A stretch of DNA of 64,000 bases, taken from contig JAJSDU010000014.1 of the NCBI GenBank assembly GCA_028577615.1, positions 1-64,000 on the forward strand, read 5' to 3'. The notes under the pieces are model-generated. The model was not told the origin of the DNA. It searched no databases and worked only from the letters and a program-made list of their open reading frames with translations. Positions within the stretch are counted from its first letter, which is position 1, and the number at the start of each line of letters is the position of its first letter. The translations under genes were made by a program, and so were the position numbers. The stretch comes from Nitrosomonas sp. (GTDB lineage Bacteria > Pseudomonadota > Gammaproteobacteria > Burkholderiales > Nitrosomonadaceae). Positions 48,109-60,015 of the stretch are shown here, one piece after another.

Positions 48109-48407
48109 AGTCACTCTTTGCCTTTTCCTTTTGGGTTAAAGTCTTCCACAAGCTCATGGTAAGACAAGGGTTAAAAGCGGGCTATTTTACTGAATTGCAA
48201 TGGAAACATCAAATAAACCTGATCTTTCCGGAAACATCCATGGGGAATCAGACTATTGAAGCATTTTGCTCGAAGTTTTATCCAAAAACATCGAATCGAC
48301 ACCATAGCTGTAATATGAACTGGTAAAATCAATCCACACAAAAAACAACAACGCAATGCACCTGAAATACGCCGACACCACAGTAAACATACAGCCAATC
48401 ACACACC

Positions 48408-48980
48408 ATGTTACTCATGATAGATAATTACGACTCCTTTACCTACAATCTCGTGCAGTATTTCGGCGAGCTGGGAGAGGATGTTGTCGTATACCGTAAC
48501 GATGAAATCACGCTGGATGCGATTACACAGCTATCTCCCGAAAGAATCGTCATTTCTCCGGGGCCCTGCACGCCCAATGAAGCGGGCATATCGCTTTCTG
48601 TAATCAAGCAATTCAGTGAAAAAACACCCGTCCTTGGCGTGTGCCTGGGACATCAAAGCATAGGGCAGGCATTTGGCGGCAGAATTATTCATGCCAGGCA
48701 ACTGATGCACGGAAAAACATCCCCGATCTTTCATCAGGATAAAGGCGTTTTCCGCGGCTTGCCCAATCCTTTCATTGCCACACGTTATCATTCTCTGGTC
48801 ATTGAACGCGCCACATTGCCGGATTGCCTGGAAATCACCGCATGGACTGAAGACGATGAAATCATGGGCATCAGGCATAAAACGCTGAAGATCGAAGGCA
48901 TACAGTTTCATCCCGAATCGATACTCAGCCAGCATGGTCACGACATGCTGAAAAATTTCTTGGATCAAACGTCACACTGA
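48408..48980 (+). CDS. trpG: Anthranilate synthase component II (glutamine amidotransferase)
   Basis: Supplies ammonia from glutamine to TrpE for anthranilate synthesis. The 190-residue protein has the class I amidotransferase triad: cysteine in [14 protein letters not shown], and histidine and glutamate in [10 protein letters not shown]. The TrpE component is not in the window. trpD follows 10 bases later. A para-aminobenzoate role (PabA) cannot be excluded, as dual use is common. Confidence 0.96.
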   Translation: MLLMIDNYDSFTYNLVQYFGELGEDVVVYRNDEITLDAITQLSPERIVISPGPCTPNEAGISLSVIKQFSEKTPVLGVCLGHQSIGQAFGGRIIHARQLMHGKTSPIFHQDKGVFRGLPNPFIATRYHSLVIERATLPDCLEITAWTEDDEIMGIRHKTLKIEGIQFHPESILSQHGHDMLKNFLDQTSH

Positions 48981-48990
48981 CAGGAATAGA

Positions 48991-50037
48991 ATGAAACCAC
49001 AGGAAGCGTTAAGTCGAATCGCCGATCACCAGGAAATTCAGCATGATGACATGCTGTCACTGATGCGACAGATTATGCAGGGTGAAGTTTCACCGGTGCT
49101 GATTTCGGCCATTATTACCGGCCTGCGCGTGAAAAGGGAAACGATCGGTGAAATCACCGCAGCCGCCAAAGTCATGCGCGAATTTGCCACGCCGGTCAAG
49201 GTAACCGGCGCTCATCATCTGGTCGACACCTGCGGCACCGGCGGCGATGCGGCGCACACTTTTAACATCTCGACCGCGGCGGCCTTCGTCAGCGCGGCGG
49301 CTGGCGCTCAGGTCGCCAAGCATGGCGGACGCTCCGTATCCAGCAAATCGGGTAGCGCCGACGTGCTCGAAGCGCTTGGCGTCAACCTGAATCAAACGCC
49401 TGAACAGGTTGCCGACAGCATCGGTAAAATCGGCGTCGGCTTCATGTTTGCGCCCAATTATCACAGCGCCATGAAACATGCCGCGCCGGTGCGCCGCGAA
49501 CTTGGCATCAAAACCCTCTTCAATATTCTTGGACCCTTGACCAATCCCGCCGGCGCAAAAAAACAGGTGCTGGGCGTGTTTGACGCCAGACTGGTTGCAA
49601 TTCTGGCGCATGTATTGCAGCAGCTCGGCAGCGCGCATGTGATGGTCGTCAACGGCGCAGACGGCCTCGATGAAATCACCATCAGCGGCGAAACCCGCGT
49701 CGGCGAACTCAGACAAGGCGCTGTCACCGAATACATCGTCCGTCCCGAGGATTTCGGACTGCAATCGGCGCCGATTGCATCGATACAGGTCAGCGACAGC
49801 GATCAGGCCAAGGCCATGCTGCTCTCGGTGCTGGAAAACAAAAAAGGCCCGGCGCGCGATATCGTATTATTGAACGCAGGCGCGGCAGTGTATGTATCCG
49901 GCGTCGCCGATTCCCTGGCCCAAGGCATACGCGCCGCGCAACGCGCGATCGAAAGCGGCGCGGCGCTACAAAAACTACATGAACTGGTTGCATTCTCCAA
50001 TCAAGCAATTCAAATCCGGCAACCGCATAATTCGTAA
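48991..50037 (+). CDS. trpD: Anthranilate phosphoribosyltransferase
   Basis: Joins anthranilate and PRPP. The 348-residue protein has the PRPP/anthranilate motifs [37 protein letters not shown] and the HHAHPA-like region as [19 protein letters not shown] ribosome site (AGGA) precedes the ATG. The trpC start follows its stop with a one-base gap. Confidence 0.97.
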   Translation: MKPQEALSRIADHQEIQHDDMLSLMRQIMQGEVSPVLISAIITGLRVKRETIGEITAAAKVMREFATPVKVTGAHHLVDTCGTGGDAAHTFNISTAAAFVSAAAGAQVAKHGGRSVSSKSGSADVLEALGVNLNQTPEQVADSIGKIGVGFMFAPNYHSAMKHAAPVRRELGIKTLFNILGPLTNPAGAKKQVLGVFDARLVAILAHVLQQLGSAHVMVVNGADGLDEITISGETRVGELRQGAVTEYIVRPEDFGLQSAPIASIQVSDSDQAKAMLLSVLENKKGPARDIVLLNAGAAVYVSGVADSLAQGIRAAQRAIESGAALQKLHELVAFSNQAIQIRQPHNS

Positions 50038-50038
50038 A

Positions 50039-50914
50039 ATGTCAGACATACTCAAAAAAATACTGGCCACCAAGGTACAGGAAATCACCACGGCCAAAGC
50101 GCAAGCCCCATTTACCGAAGTGATGATTGCGGCAGAATCCGCGCCGCCCGTGCGTGATTTCACTGCGGCCATTCAAAACAAAATCACCGCCGGGCAATCC
50201 GCCGTAATTGCCGAAATCAAACAGGCCAGCCCGAGCAAAGGCATACTGCGCGGCCCGCAATCGCCGCATGCGCCGCATTTGCGTTTTGACCCCGCCGAAA
50301 TTGCGGCAACGTATGAAAAACATGGCGCGGCGTGCCTGTCCGTATTGACCGACCGGCAGTATTTCATGGGCGCGCCCGAATACCTGCAACAGGCCCGCGC
50401 CGCCTGTCAATTGCCGGTATTGCGCAAGGATTTCATGCTCGAGGAATACCAGATCGCGGAAGCGCGTGCGATGGGCGCGGACTGCATTCTGCTCATCGTC
50501 GCGGCATTCACCATGGACAATGATTTCGGCGCCGAAAAGCTGGACAATTTTGAACGCGATCCGCTCAAACAGATGCGCAAACTCGAAGCGCTGGCGCATG
50601 CGCTCGGCATGTCGGTGCTCGTCGAAGTGCATAATGCCGAAGAACTGTCACTTGCGCTGCAACTCAGCACTCCGCTGACCGGCATCAACAACCGCAACCT
50701 GCGCACGTTTGAAACCCGCCTGGACACCACTTTACAATTGCTGAAACAGATACCCGGCGACCGCATTATCGTCACCGAAAGCGGCATTCACACACCGGAA
50801 GATGTCGCGCTGATGCGCCAGCACAACGTCAACGCATTCCTCGTCGGCGAGGCGTTCATGCGAGCGGACGATCCGGGCGCTGAGCTGGCGCGGTTGTTCG
50901 GCGGCGCAGGTTAG
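50039..50914 (+). CDS. trpC: Indole-3-glycerol phosphate synthase with two insertions
   Basis: Closes the indole ring in tryptophan synthesis. The ATG at 50039 lies one base after the trpD stop. The 291 residues include the active-site segments [41 protein letters not shown] and [10 protein letters not shown]. The protein is longer than the usual 255-270 because of two inserts: one of about a dozen residues after SPSKGILR ([10 protein letters not shown]) and one of nearly twenty after CILLIVAAF ([17 protein letters not shown]). All catalytic regions remain. A standalone TrpC, not fused to TrpF. Confidence 0.97.
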   Translation: MSDILKKILATKVQEITTAKAQAPFTEVMIAAESAPPVRDFTAAIQNKITAGQSAVIAEIKQASPSKGILRGPQSPHAPHLRFDPAEIAATYEKHGAACLSVLTDRQYFMGAPEYLQQARAACQLPVLRKDFMLEEYQIAEARAMGADCILLIVAAFTMDNDFGAEKLDNFERDPLKQMRKLEALAHALGMSVLVEVHNAEELSLALQLSTPLTGINNRNLRTFETRLDTTLQLLKQIPGDRIIVTESGIHTPEDVALMRQHNVNAFLVGEAFMRADDPGAELARLFGGAG

Positions 50915-51181
50915 CAAGGCATCGCAAAAAGAATCGTTGACGGGGCGATAGCTGGAATCGAGCACTGCATTCATCTTCGCCAAATTCTGTTGAACCAACA
51001 ACACGAACCCCATTAACAGAAACCTGATTACGCAAAGCTTATCGGGCCTACTCGATTCAGTCAGTTTGAAAAAGCATTTGCTTTCTGCAATCCGCGACTA
51101 CTATCAAACATCCTTCCTTCCATTGTCGAGCAGTAATCCCCCTGACAAATAACAGCATATCAGCAGGCAAAACGAAGAAAC

Positions 51182-54100
51182 CTAACGCTCATACGCCAGC
51201 ACAGGCGCCAGCCAGCGTTCCGCCATTTCCACCGTCCACCCTTTACGCCGCGCGTAGTCTTCCACCTGATCCTTGCCGATTTTGCCGACGGCGAAGAATG
51301 TCGATTCCGGGTGTGAAAAATAAAACCCGGATACCGCCGCGGTCGGCACCATGGCAAAGGATTCGGTCACGATAATGCCAGCTTTCTCCGTCGCACCGAG
51401 CAGTTGGAATAAAGGCCCTTTTTCGGTATGATCCGGACATGCCGGATAACCGGGCGCGGGGCGGATGCCGCTGTATTCTTCGTTGATCAGCTGCGCGTTT
51501 TCGAGTATTTCATCTTTGGCATAGCCCCAGAATTCACGCCGCGCGCGCATGTGCATATGCTCGGCAAACGCTTCCGCCAGACGGTCCGCCAGCGCTTTGA
51601 GCACAATCGCGCTGTAATCGTCATTGGCTTCCTCAAAAGCTTTAATGCGCTCATCGATGCCAAAGCCCGCAGCCACGGCAAACAAGCCGATGTAATCCCT
51701 GATTCCGGTATCTTTGGGCGCGATAAAGTCGGACAGGCACCGATTTGGTTTGCCGGTGGGTTTTTGCGTCTGCTGACGCAGGCAGTGCCAGACCATCGCC
51801 ACTTTCGTCCGGTTTTCATCGGTGTAAATTTCGATATCATCGCCGATCGCATTGGCCGGAAACAATCCAACCACTGCATTGGCCGAAAGCCATTTCTGCT
51901 CGACAATTTTTTTCAGCATCACCTGCGCGTCACGGAACAGCTGGCTTGCGGTTTCGCCAACGACTTCGTCTTCCAGAATGGCCGGATAGCGGCCCGCCAG
52001 TTCCCAGGCCTGAAAAAATGGCGTCCAGTCAATGAAAGGCACAATTTTTTCCAGCGGATAATTATTCAAAGTGCGTATGCCGATCAGCTCCGGCTGCGGC
52101 GGATGGTAGTTTGACCAGTCCGGCTTGAACGCATTGGCGCGCGCCTGTTCAATCGTCAATAACTGTGATGGACCCTTTTTGTTTTTGTGCTGTGTGCGTA
52201 CTTTTTCATACTCATCCTTGACGTCCTGGATGTAACCGGCCTTCATATCATCCGACAGCAGATTGCTGCACACACCGACAGCACGGCTTGCGTCGGGCAC
52301 CCAGACCGTTGCGCCCTGGTAATGCGGCGCAATCTTGACGGCGGTATGCACGCGCGAAGTCGTCGCGCCGCCGATCAGCAGCGGAATGGTGAAACCCTCA
52401 CGCTGCATTTCTTTGGCCACATGCGTCATTTCCTCGAGCGAAGGCGTAATCAATCCGGACAGGCCGATGATATCGGCATTTTCTTTCCGGGCCATGTCCA
52501 GGATTTGCGCGCTCGGCACCATGACGCCCATGTTGATGACTTCGTAATTGTTACACTGCAATACGACGGCGACGATATTCTTGCCGATGTCATGCACATC
52601 GCCCTTGACGGTTGCCACGACAATCTTGCCCTTCGGACGCGAATCGCCGAGCAGTTTTTTTTCCGCCTCGATAAACGGCAGCAGATGCGCAACCGCCTGC
52701 TTCATCACACGCGCCGATTTGACCACCTGCGGCAAAAACATTTTCCCCGCGCCAAACAGATCACCCACCACGCCCATGCCGTCCATTAACGGGCCTTCAA
52801 TCACCTGAATCGGACGGCCGCCCCTGGCATCGATTTCTTTCCGCGCTTCTTCGGTATCCTCAACAATATAAGTGGATATGCCCTTGACCAGTGCATGCGT
52901 CAACCGCTCCTGCAGCGGCAACTCACGCCAGCTTAAGTCTTCAATCTGCTCTTTCTTCCTGCCCTTGAAGTTTTCGGCAAAATCAACCAGCCGCTCGGTC
53001 GCGTCTTCACGGCGGTTAAACAATACGTCTTCAATACGCTCCAGCAGATCGGCCGGAATATCCGAATAAACGCCCAGCTGCCCGGCATTAACGATACCCA
53101 TGGTCATACCGGCTTTCACTGCATGATAGAGAAACGCGGTATGGATCGCTTCTCGAATCGGGTCATTGCCGCGGAACGAAAATGAAATATTGGAAACACC
53201 GCCACTGATTTTGGCATAAGGCAGCAGTTTTTTAATTTCCCGGGTCGCTTCGATGAATGCCACGCCATAGTCATTGTGCTCTTCGATACCGGTAGCGATG
53301 GCGAAGATGTTCGGATCAAAAATAATATCTTCCGGTGGAAAACCGACTTTATCCACCAGCACACGATAACTGCGCGAACAGATGCCAACCTTGCGCGCCA
53401 GTGTATCCGCCTGACCGTCCTCATCGAAAGCCATGACGATGACCGCCGCGCCATACCGCCGCGCCAGTCTGGCGTGCTGAATGAATTCAGCCTCGCCTTC
53501 TTTCATGCTGATCGAATTGATGATCGGCTTGCCCTGGATGCATTTAAGGCCGGCTTCAATCACTGTCCATTTACTCGAATCGAGCATGATCGGCACACGG
53601 CAGATATCCGGCTCTGCCGCGATCAGATTCAGGAATGTCACCATCGCCTTCTGCGAATCCAGCATGGCCTCATCCATATTGATATCGATAATCTGCGCGC
53701 CGTTTTCAACCTGATTGCGCGCGACATCGAGCGCCTCGGCATACTGGTCGTTCAGAATCAGGCGTGCAAATGCGCGGGAACCGGTCACATTGGTACGTTC
53801 CCCGACATTCACAAACAGGGAATTGTCGTCAATACTTAAAGGCTCCAGACCGGATAATCTCAGCTTTTTGGGTATTTCCGGAATTTTCCGCGGCGGCAGC
53901 GCGGATACCGCTTCGGCAATGGCTTTGATATGTGCAGGCGTAGTACCGCAGCAGCCGCCGACAATGTTAACGAATCCCGATTGCACAAAATCCTTGAGCT
54001 GTTTCGCCGTGTATTCAGGCGTCTCATCATAGCCGGTCTCAGACAGCGGATTAGGCAGTCCAGCATTGGGATGCACGCTGACATAGACCTCCGCCACATC

Positions 54101-54892
54101 AGACAATTCCTCGATATAAGGACGCATCAATTCCGCGCCCAAGGCGCAGTTGATCCCGACGGACAGAGGACGCGCATGCCGTACCGAATTCCAGAACGCC
54201 TCGGGCGTCTGCCCGGAAAGCGTGCGCCCGGAAGCATCGGTAATGGTCACTGAAATCATGATCGGCAGGCGTATAGCGTTCGCTTCAAAGAACTGATCAA
54301 TGGCGAACAAGGCGGCCTTGCAGTTCAGCGTATCGAAGATGGTTTCCACCAGCAGGATATCAACGCCGCCATCCACAAGGCCGCGTATGGACTCGCTGTA
54401 ATCGGACACCAGTTGATCGAAGGTGATATTACGAAAACCGGGATCATTAACATCCGGTGAAATCGAAGCCGTTTTTGTCGTCGGACCGATGACACCAGCA
54501 ACAAAGCGGGGTTTATCGGGTGTTCTGGCTTCCATGGCTTGCGCCGCTTCGCAAGCCAGTTGCGCAGCGGCCACGTTTAATTCATAAACGATATCCTGCA
54601 TGTGATAATCCGCCATTGAAGCCGCGTTGGCATTAAACGTATTGGTTTCAATGATATCGGCGCCGGCTTCGAGATAATTCTCATGAATCGAGCGGATGAT
54701 ATCCGGACGCGTCAGCGTTAATAAATCGTTGTTGCCTTTCAGGTCATGTGAAAAATCCGCAAAACGGTCGCCACGAAAATCGGCCTCCTGCAATTTGAAG
54801 GTTTGAATCATCGTCCCCATTGCGCCATCCAGGATCATCATCCGGCTGGCAAGCAGATTTGCCAACTGGTTCGTGCGAAGTTTTTTATTCAT
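51182..54892 (-). CDS. metH: Cobalamin-dependent methionine synthase
   Basis: Methylates homocysteine from 5-methyltetrahydrofolate through methylcobalamin. All modules are present in 1236 residues: homocysteine-binding domain with zinc cysteines ([12 protein letters not shown]), folate-binding domain ([11 protein letters not shown]), cobalamin-binding domain ([10 protein letters not shown] with the axial histidine) and the SAM-dependent reactivation domain ([11 protein letters not shown]). I prefer the ATG at 54892 to an upstream TTG; neither has a strong ribosome site. No cobalamin riboswitch fits in the 83 bases upstream. The 267 bases between it and trpC hold no recognisable gene. Confidence 0.97.
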   Translation of the reverse strand: MNKKLRTNQLANLLASRMMILDGAMGTMIQTFKLQEADFRGDRFADFSHDLKGNNDLLTLTRPDIIRSIHENYLEAGADIIETNTFNANAASMADYHMQDIVYELNVAAAQLACEAAQAMEARTPDKPRFVAGVIGPTTKTASISPDVNDPGFRNITFDQLVSDYSESIRGLVDGGVDILLVETIFDTLNCKAALFAIDQFFEANAIRLPIMISVTITDASGRTLSGQTPEAFWNSVRHARPLSVGINCALGAELMRPYIEELSDVAEVYVSVHPNAGLPNPLSETGYDETPEYTAKQLKDFVQSGFVNIVGGCCGTTPAHIKAIAEAVSALPPRKIPEIPKKLRLSGLEPLSIDDNSLFVNVGERTNVTGSRAFARLILNDQYAEALDVARNQVENGAQIIDINMDEAMLDSQKAMVTFLNLIAAEPDICRVPIMLDSSKWTVIEAGLKCIQGKPIINSISMKEGEAEFIQHARLARRYGAAVIVMAFDEDGQADTLARKVGICSRSYRVLVDKVGFPPEDIIFDPNIFAIATGIEEHNDYGVAFIEATREIKKLLPYAKISGGVSNISFSFRGNDPIREAIHTAFLYHAVKAGMTMGIVNAGQLGVYSDIPADLLERIEDVLFNRREDATERLVDFAENFKGRKKEQIEDLSWRELPLQERLTHALVKGISTYIVEDTEEARKEIDARGGRPIQVIEGPLMDGMGVVGDLFGAGKMFLPQVVKSARVMKQAVAHLLPFIEAEKKLLGDSRPKGKIVVATVKGDVHDIGKNIVAVVLQCNNYEVINMGVMVPSAQILDMARKENADIIGLSGLITPSLEEMTHVAKEMQREGFTIPLLIGGATTSRVHTAVKIAPHYQGATVWVPDASRAVGVCSNLLSDDMKAGYIQDVKDEYEKVRTQHKNKKGPSQLLTIEQARANAFKPDWSNYHPPQPELIGIRTLNNYPLEKIVPFIDWTPFFQAWELAGRYPAILEDEVVGETASQLFRDAQVMLKKIVEQKWLSANAVVGLFPANAIGDDIEIYTDENRTKVAMVWHCLRQQTQKPTGKPNRCLSDFIAPKDTGIRDYIGLFAVAAGFGIDERIKAFEEANDDYSAIVLKALADRLAEAFAEHMHMRARREFWGYAKDEILENAQLINEEYSGIRPAPGYPACPDHTEKGPLFQLLGATEKAGIIVTESFAMVPTAAVSGFYFSHPESTFFAVGKIGKDQVEDYARRKGWTVEMAERWLAPVLAYER

Positions 54893-54975
54893 TGTATTGA
54901 CTGCTTTTTTCAAATTAAAGCGATTAATTATACCTTACCTGGCCGTATCACGCCGGAACAGGCATGGATTCAGCA

Positions 54976-55896
54976 TCATAGATACATCAACCGAACCTGA
55001 TAGCCCGTTGATTTCAGGTCGCTGTTATCCAGATACAATTCGATGACCAGCTCCTGTCCGCGCTGAATGGCTGTTATTGCTTTCTGCTCCCCGGACAGAT
55101 ATTCTTCGGCGGTAAAAACGCGGCTGGCCAGTAATTGATTATGAACATCCGTTAACGATAATTTGATTGCCGGCAGCGCCTGCGCATGAACTGCATGGTT
55201 GCGGATTATCGTGGTCAGCGTAAGCACTTCGGGAAAATGCGCCGGATCACGCACTTCAAGATCGGAATGCACAATACTCAATTGTTGAATATGCGCGGGC
55301 AGCGGCACCGAACATCCCAGTGGCCCGCAGAGTTTCTCCAGAAAAGACCGGCTCTGCGGAAACAGAACCGTCAATTCCGTCCGGTATGCATAAATGCCCT
55401 GTCCCGCCAGCAGAACGCATAAAAAAATACTCGCTGCCTGCCATGTCCGATATTCACGTGATCTGGACGGCTCTTTATCCGCCAGGAAATCGATAGCCGG
55501 TTTAATAACCGGCTTTTCCGGTGATTCTGGTGATTCCAGATCAGACGCGGCGGGCAGCGGATCGGTAAGCACTGCCGTTTCGTCTGCCGTCACCGATAGT
55601 ATCGCACCCTGCACATCATCCGGCGCCGGTTCCGGCTCATGGCACAGGTTTTCTCGCAGCGCCGCGATTTCTTCAGCAGCCTCTCCGCTTTCGCCAGGCG
55701 TAACCAGACTACTGTCTTTATTATCAGCAACCGGGGCATATTCAATCCCGGATTCATCAACCGTAATCAGTGTGGCAAATCCGTTGAATACCGCACGGCA
55801 CGCACCGCAGCGCACAAACCCGTTCTGCGCCTGCAATTGTTCCGGATAAATTTTATAGGTTGTTCCGCAGTTTCGGCATCGTGTCACAAGCGCCAT
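54976..55896 (-). CDS. Zinc-ribbon DUF3426 membrane protein
   Basis: A 306-residue protein starting with a MJ0042-type zinc ribbon (CRNCGTTYKIYPEQLQ then RCGACRAVF, giving CxxC...CxxC). An acidic linker follows, then one membrane helix near 153-172 (ASIFLCVLLAGQGIYAY) and a periplasmic DUF3426 domain to the C-terminus. Members of this family are found next to prmA in betaproteobacteria, as here. The function is unknown. Confidence 0.88.
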   Translation of the reverse strand: MALVTRCRNCGTTYKIYPEQLQAQNGFVRCGACRAVFNGFATLITVDESGIEYAPVADNKDSSLVTPGESGEAAEEIAALRENLCHEPEPAPDDVQGAILSVTADETAVLTDPLPAASDLESPESPEKPVIKPAIDFLADKEPSRSREYRTWQAASIFLCVLLAGQGIYAYRTELTVLFPQSRSFLEKLCGPLGCSVPLPAHIQQLSIVHSDLEVRDPAHFPEVLTLTTIIRNHAVHAQALPAIKLSLTDVHNQLLASRVFTAEEYLSGEQKAITAIQRGQELVIELYLDNSDLKSTGYQVRLMYL

Positions 55897-56017
55897 TGAT
55901 TACTCCATCACTACTTCCGGCGGGATACCGGCAGGCCCCGCCATTATTCAAATTCAACTCTCGATTTCGAATTATTCACATCGCCCGATTCAACGCCCAA
56001 TGCAGGTCACCGTCAGG

Positions 56018-56935
56018 CTATTTTTTCACTCCGGTCAGCAGCACCCAGCCATCCTGAGACTGCGCTGTCTGCATTTCGAACCACGATTGATAAACTACCA
56101 TAACGTCCTGACTTTGTTCCTGCAGTATACCCGACAGCACAATGCGTCCGCCCCGCCGGGCTGCCCGCGCAAGAACCGGTGCGAGCATGATCAGCGGATT
56201 GGACAGAATATTTGCCACGACAATATCAACCTGCATAATTGAATCCGGATTTTTCCCTGTCACGGCATAATCCGTGGTAAAGAAAAACCGCTCGGCATCG
56301 CAGGCATTCAGTACGGCATTTGCCTGGCTTGCCTGAATGGCATGCGGATCGATATCGATACCCGTTACATAACGCGCCCCCAGTTTCAAAGCCGCAATCG
56401 CCAGGATTCCCGAACCGCACCCATAATCCAGCACCGTCTCACCGTGCTGCAAATGCTGATCAAGCCAGGCAAGACACAACTGCGTCGTTGGATGGCTGCC
56501 GGTGCCAAAAGCCAGACCTGGATCAAGAATTAAATTGATCGCTGCCGGATCCGGCGGCTGATGCCAGGTGGGAACAATCCATAGCCGCCGTGAAATCGGA
56601 ATGGGATCGAATTGCGACTGGGTCAGCTTTACCCAGTCCTGCTCTTCCACGGTATCCACATGATAATCGGGCAGCTCCGGCATGCCCGCCGCATCAACCG
56701 CCGAGCGCAAAATGGCAACAACATCCGTGCCCTGCTCGAACAATGCCGATACTTCGGTTCTTTGCCAAAGCTGTTGTGCAGGCGTTCCCGGCTCGCCATA
56801 TAAGGGTTGCTCTTCGATCGTGCCTGCCGCGGCATCAAGAATTTCAATCGACAAAGCACCCAGCGCCAGCAGGGCTTCGCTGAGCGGCTCCGCAAAGACG
56901 TTATCCGTTTTAATTACAAGCGTTTTCCACGGCAT
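56018..56935 (-). CDS. prmA: Ribosomal protein L11 methyltransferase
   Basis: Methylates L11. The 305-residue protein has a small N-terminal substrate domain and the SAM-binding motifs DYGCGSGILAIAALKLGA and GIDIDPHAIQAS, followed by VANILSNPLIMLAP, the NPPF-like post-motif region. It lies 115 bases downstream of accC. The order accB-accC-prmA-DUF3426 is standard for the group. Confidence 0.96.
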   Translation of the reverse strand: MPWKTLVIKTDNVFAEPLSEALLALGALSIEILDAAAGTIEEQPLYGEPGTPAQQLWQRTEVSALFEQGTDVVAILRSAVDAAGMPELPDYHVDTVEEQDWVKLTQSQFDPIPISRRLWIVPTWHQPPDPAAINLILDPGLAFGTGSHPTTQLCLAWLDQHLQHGETVLDYGCGSGILAIAALKLGARYVTGIDIDPHAIQASQANAVLNACDAERFFFTTDYAVTGKNPDSIMQVDIVVANILSNPLIMLAPVLARAARRGGRIVLSGILQEQSQDVMVVYQSWFEMQTAQSQDGWVLLTGVKK

Positions 56936-57050
56936 ACCGGCTAATATCCCGATACCTGGCGACTGGACTGGTCAGCCTGAATCTTTACACTGCGCATAAC
57001 CAGAAATAGAAGAAAAAAGAAAAAACTGTCGATCAATTCACCGAAAAAAA

Positions 57051-58418
57051 CTAGCCGGATTGCCCCACCTGCTGATTATGCAAAGCCAGCTTGTGCTCAA
57101 GATAATGGATTGAGAACTGTCCACCAAGAAATGTGGCATCGGTCAGCAGATCAAGGTGCAGTGGAATATTGGTTTTAATTCCCTGAATCACCATTTCGGA
57201 CAGTGCGATCCGCATGCGCGCAACAGCCTGTTCACGTGTATCGCCATGTGTGATGATCTTGCCGATCATCGAATCATAATATGGCGGCACCATATAATTA
57301 TGGTAGACATGCGAATCAACGCGTACGCCTGGCCCGCCGGGCGCATGATATTGCGTAATCCGGCCGGCGGAAGGCGTTAATTTATACGCATCTTCCGCAT
57401 TGATGCGGCATTCAATCGCGTGCCCTTTAAAAACGATATCCTTCTGCCGGAACGGCAATTCCTTCCCTGCGGCAACATTGATCTGCGCCTGCACGAGGTC
57501 AATCCCGGTCACCGATTCAGTGACCGGATGCTCCACCTGCAAACGCGTATTCATTTCTATAAAATAAAACTCATTGTTCTCAAAAAGGAATTCAAATGTT
57601 CCGACACCGCGGTATTTGATTTTCCGGCAGGCCTCCGCGCACCGTTCACCTATTTTATTGCGCAGCGACTCCGGAATACCCGGCGCCGGTGCTTCTTCGA
57701 GAATTTTCTGGTGGCGGCGCTGCATCGAACAATCGCGTTCGCCTAGATGAACGGCATTACCCTGTCCATCAATCAACAGCTGGAATTCAATATGACGCGG
57801 ATGTTCCAAATACTTTTCAGCATACACCACCGGGTTGCCAAACGCGACCTGCGCCTCATTTCGCGTCATAATCACGGCATTGGACAATGCCGCCTCCGTA
57901 TGCACGACCCGCATGCCACGTCCGCCACCGCCGCCAGCAGCTTTGATGATTATCGGATAACCGATCTCCCTGACGATTTTCTTGATCGCGTCGATACTCT
58001 CTGGCAATGCGCCATCCGAGCCCGGAACACAGGGTACTCCAGCCGCTTTCATCGCATTTTTGGCGCTTACTTTATCACCCATCAAACGAATGGTTTCCGG
58101 GCGCGGTCCGATAAAAACAAAACCGCTTCGCTCAACACGCTCGGCAAAATCGGCATTCTCTGAAAGAAACCCGTAGCCCGGATGAATCGCTTCCGCATCA
58201 GTCACTTCCGCCGAACTGATGATCGCCGGTATGTTCAAATAGCTCTGAGCGACCGGAGCAGGCCCGATGCATACCGCCTCATCCGCAAGTTTCACGTACT
58301 TGGCTTCAGAATCCGCTTCGGAATACACAACCACAGTTTTTATCCCCATAGCCCGGCAGGCACGCTGAATGCGCAGCGCAATTTCACCACGGTTTGCGAT
58401 AAGTATTTTCTCAAACAT
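57051..58418 (-). CDS. accC: Acetyl-CoA carboxylase biotin carboxylase subunit
   Basis: ATP-dependent carboxylation of the biotin on AccB, first step of fatty-acid synthesis. The 455-residue protein has [22 protein letters not shown], the glycine-rich [14 protein letters not shown] and the [14 protein letters not shown] motifs. It follows accB by 47 bases. Length is normal for the standalone bacterial subunit. Confidence 0.98.
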   Translation of the reverse strand: MFEKILIANRGEIALRIQRACRAMGIKTVVVYSEADSEAKYVKLADEAVCIGPAPVAQSYLNIPAIISSAEVTDAEAIHPGYGFLSENADFAERVERSGFVFIGPRPETIRLMGDKVSAKNAMKAAGVPCVPGSDGALPESIDAIKKIVREIGYPIIIKAAGGGGGRGMRVVHTEAALSNAVIMTRNEAQVAFGNPVVYAEKYLEHPRHIEFQLLIDGQGNAVHLGERDCSMQRRHQKILEEAPAPGIPESLRNKIGERCAEACRKIKYRGVGTFEFLFENNEFYFIEMNTRLQVEHPVTESVTGIDLVQAQINVAAGKELPFRQKDIVFKGHAIECRINAEDAYKLTPSAGRITQYHAPGGPGVRVDSHVYHNYMVPPYYDSMIGKIITHGDTREQAVARMRIALSEMVIQGIKTNIPLHLDLLTDATFLGGQFSIHYLEHKLALHNQQVGQSG

Positions 58419-58465
58419 TTAAATTCACCGAATATTGATATGACTTTCCAACCGGCCGCAAACCG

Positions 58466-58951
58466 TTACTGAATAATAAACAAATGTTCGCCATATTCAA
58501 CAGGCTGACCATTCTCAACCAGGATGGCCTTGATCACGCCATTCTTGTCAGCTTCAATCTCATTGAGCAGCTTCATCGCTTCGATAATGCATAACGTGTC
58601 ACCAACCTTAACGGTCTGACCCACTTCAGCAAATGGACTGGCGCCAGGTGACGGGGCGCGATAAAAAGTGCCCACCATAGGGGATTTAACCACATGGCCA
58701 TCCGGCAATGCCGCTTTGGTTTCTGATACTTCGCAATGCTCGGACGCGCTATCCGCCGGCGACTGAGGCTGCCCCTGAGATACCGGCATGGCACCGGCCT
58801 GCATGGGCATCATCCACGTATACCCCGGCGCGGATGACGATGAACCCGTCTTACTGATACGAACCTTTTCTTCGCCTTCGGCAATCTCCAGCTCGGCTAT
58901 ACCAGACTCCTCAACCAGCTCAATCAGTTTTTTAAGCTTTCTTAAATCCAT
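58466..58951 (-). CDS. accB: Biotin carboxyl carrier protein
   Basis: Carries biotin between AccC and the carboxyltransferase. The ATG at 58951 gives [17 protein letters not shown], the standard N-terminal helix. The C-terminal biotinyl domain has the biotin lysine in [12 protein letters not shown]. The middle Ala/Pro-rich linker is typical. The length is 161 residues. A gap of 176 bases separates it from aroQ upstream, so accBC probably have a promoter of their own. Confidence 0.97.
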   Translation of the reverse strand: MDLRKLKKLIELVEESGIAELEIAEGEEKVRISKTGSSSSAPGYTWMMPMQAGAMPVSQGQPQSPADSASEHCEVSETKAALPDGHVVKSPMVGTFYRAPSPGASPFAEVGQTVKVGDTLCIIEAMKLLNEIEADKNGVIKAILVENGQPVEYGEHLFIIQ

Positions 58952-59127
58952 ATCAAACCCCTCGAGACAACACCCCATTTACCAGAATCATTTCCAGAAC
59001 AAATCACCTTAAAATACAATCATCATGTCCAAATGAGCGCAAAGGCTCATCAGAATACGGCAACAAACCCCGCACATACCAATCAATCAAAGCAGTCTCA
59101 ATAAGGCTAATACTGTACTGCTTACTG

Positions 59128-59586
59128 CTATCCGCGCAGCGCCAGCGCATAGTTCAACGCGAATTCATAACCTTTGGCGCCCAAACCGGTGATAACACCC
59201 ACAGCCATATCGGAAAAATAAGAATGGTGACGAAAACTTTCACGAGAAAAAACATTAGATAAATGCACCTCAATAAAGGGCAATTTCACCGCGGCCAATG
59301 CGTCCCGCATGGCCACACTGGTATGCGTATAAGCGGCTGGATTGATAATGATAAAATCCGTACCATCCGTCATCGCCAGCTGAATCCTGTCGACCAGCAC
59401 CGACTCCGCGTTACTTTGAAAAAAAGAAATGCTTACACCAACCTTCTCTGCTTGCAGGTTCAGATTTCTGTTAATATCATCAAGCGTCAACCGTCCGTAA
59501 ATTTCCGGTTCCCGCATCCCCAGCAAATTTAAATTCGGACCATGGATAACGAGGATATTATTCACGCTCTTTTTTTCGGAATTCAT
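59128..59586 (-). CDS. aroQ: Type II 3-dehydroquinate dehydratase
   Basis: Third step of the shikimate pathway. The 152-residue protein has the type II hallmarks: [17 protein letters not shown] near the N-terminus (containing the catalytic-loop tyrosine downstream), [15 protein letters not shown], and [16 protein letters not shown] with the catalytic histidine. The order aroQ-accB-accC is standard in betaproteobacteria. Confidence 0.97.
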   Translation of the reverse strand: MNSEKKSVNNILVIHGPNLNLLGMREPEIYGRLTLDDINRNLNLQAEKVGVSISFFQSNAESVLVDRIQLAMTDGTDFIIINPAAYTHTSVAMRDALAAVKLPFIEVHLSNVFSRESFRHHSYFSDMAVGVITGLGAKGYEFALNYALALRG

Positions 59587-59769
59587 GACCGATTATCGCA
59601 TCTTATGCACAGAAAGTATAGTTTTTGACGAAATTAGCCGAATTTAAGCTCCATTCGACTCACTTAAAACATACAACTCCAGAACTCCGGCAAACCATAT
59701 CAATGCGCATTTATTTGCCCGCCTTCACACAAGCAACTATAATACCGGGCTGCTTTTACTCATTTCATC

Positions 59770-59845
<76 letters not shown>

Positions 59846-60015
59846 AAAAAATCAATAAGGATGGGCAATCCCTCCGAAAATTAACAGGCTTGTGAGGCGT
59901 AGAACACCAATAAGCGAAATGCATTACACTATTCGGCTATGCAAAAGCAACAATTAGCTGGTTGGTGGATGGCATTACACTGACCCGTACTGCTTGCCGA
60001 CTGAATTTCAGCAAG

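Noticed and set aside
48109..48407. trp attenuator or leader peptide before trpG
   Set aside because: No short ORF rich in tryptophan codons and no paired terminator/antiterminator could be found in the 300 bases.
54893..54975. Cobalamin riboswitch upstream of metH
   Set aside because: Only about 80 bases separate metH from the DUF3426 gene and no B12-box-like sequence is visible, so the element does not fit.
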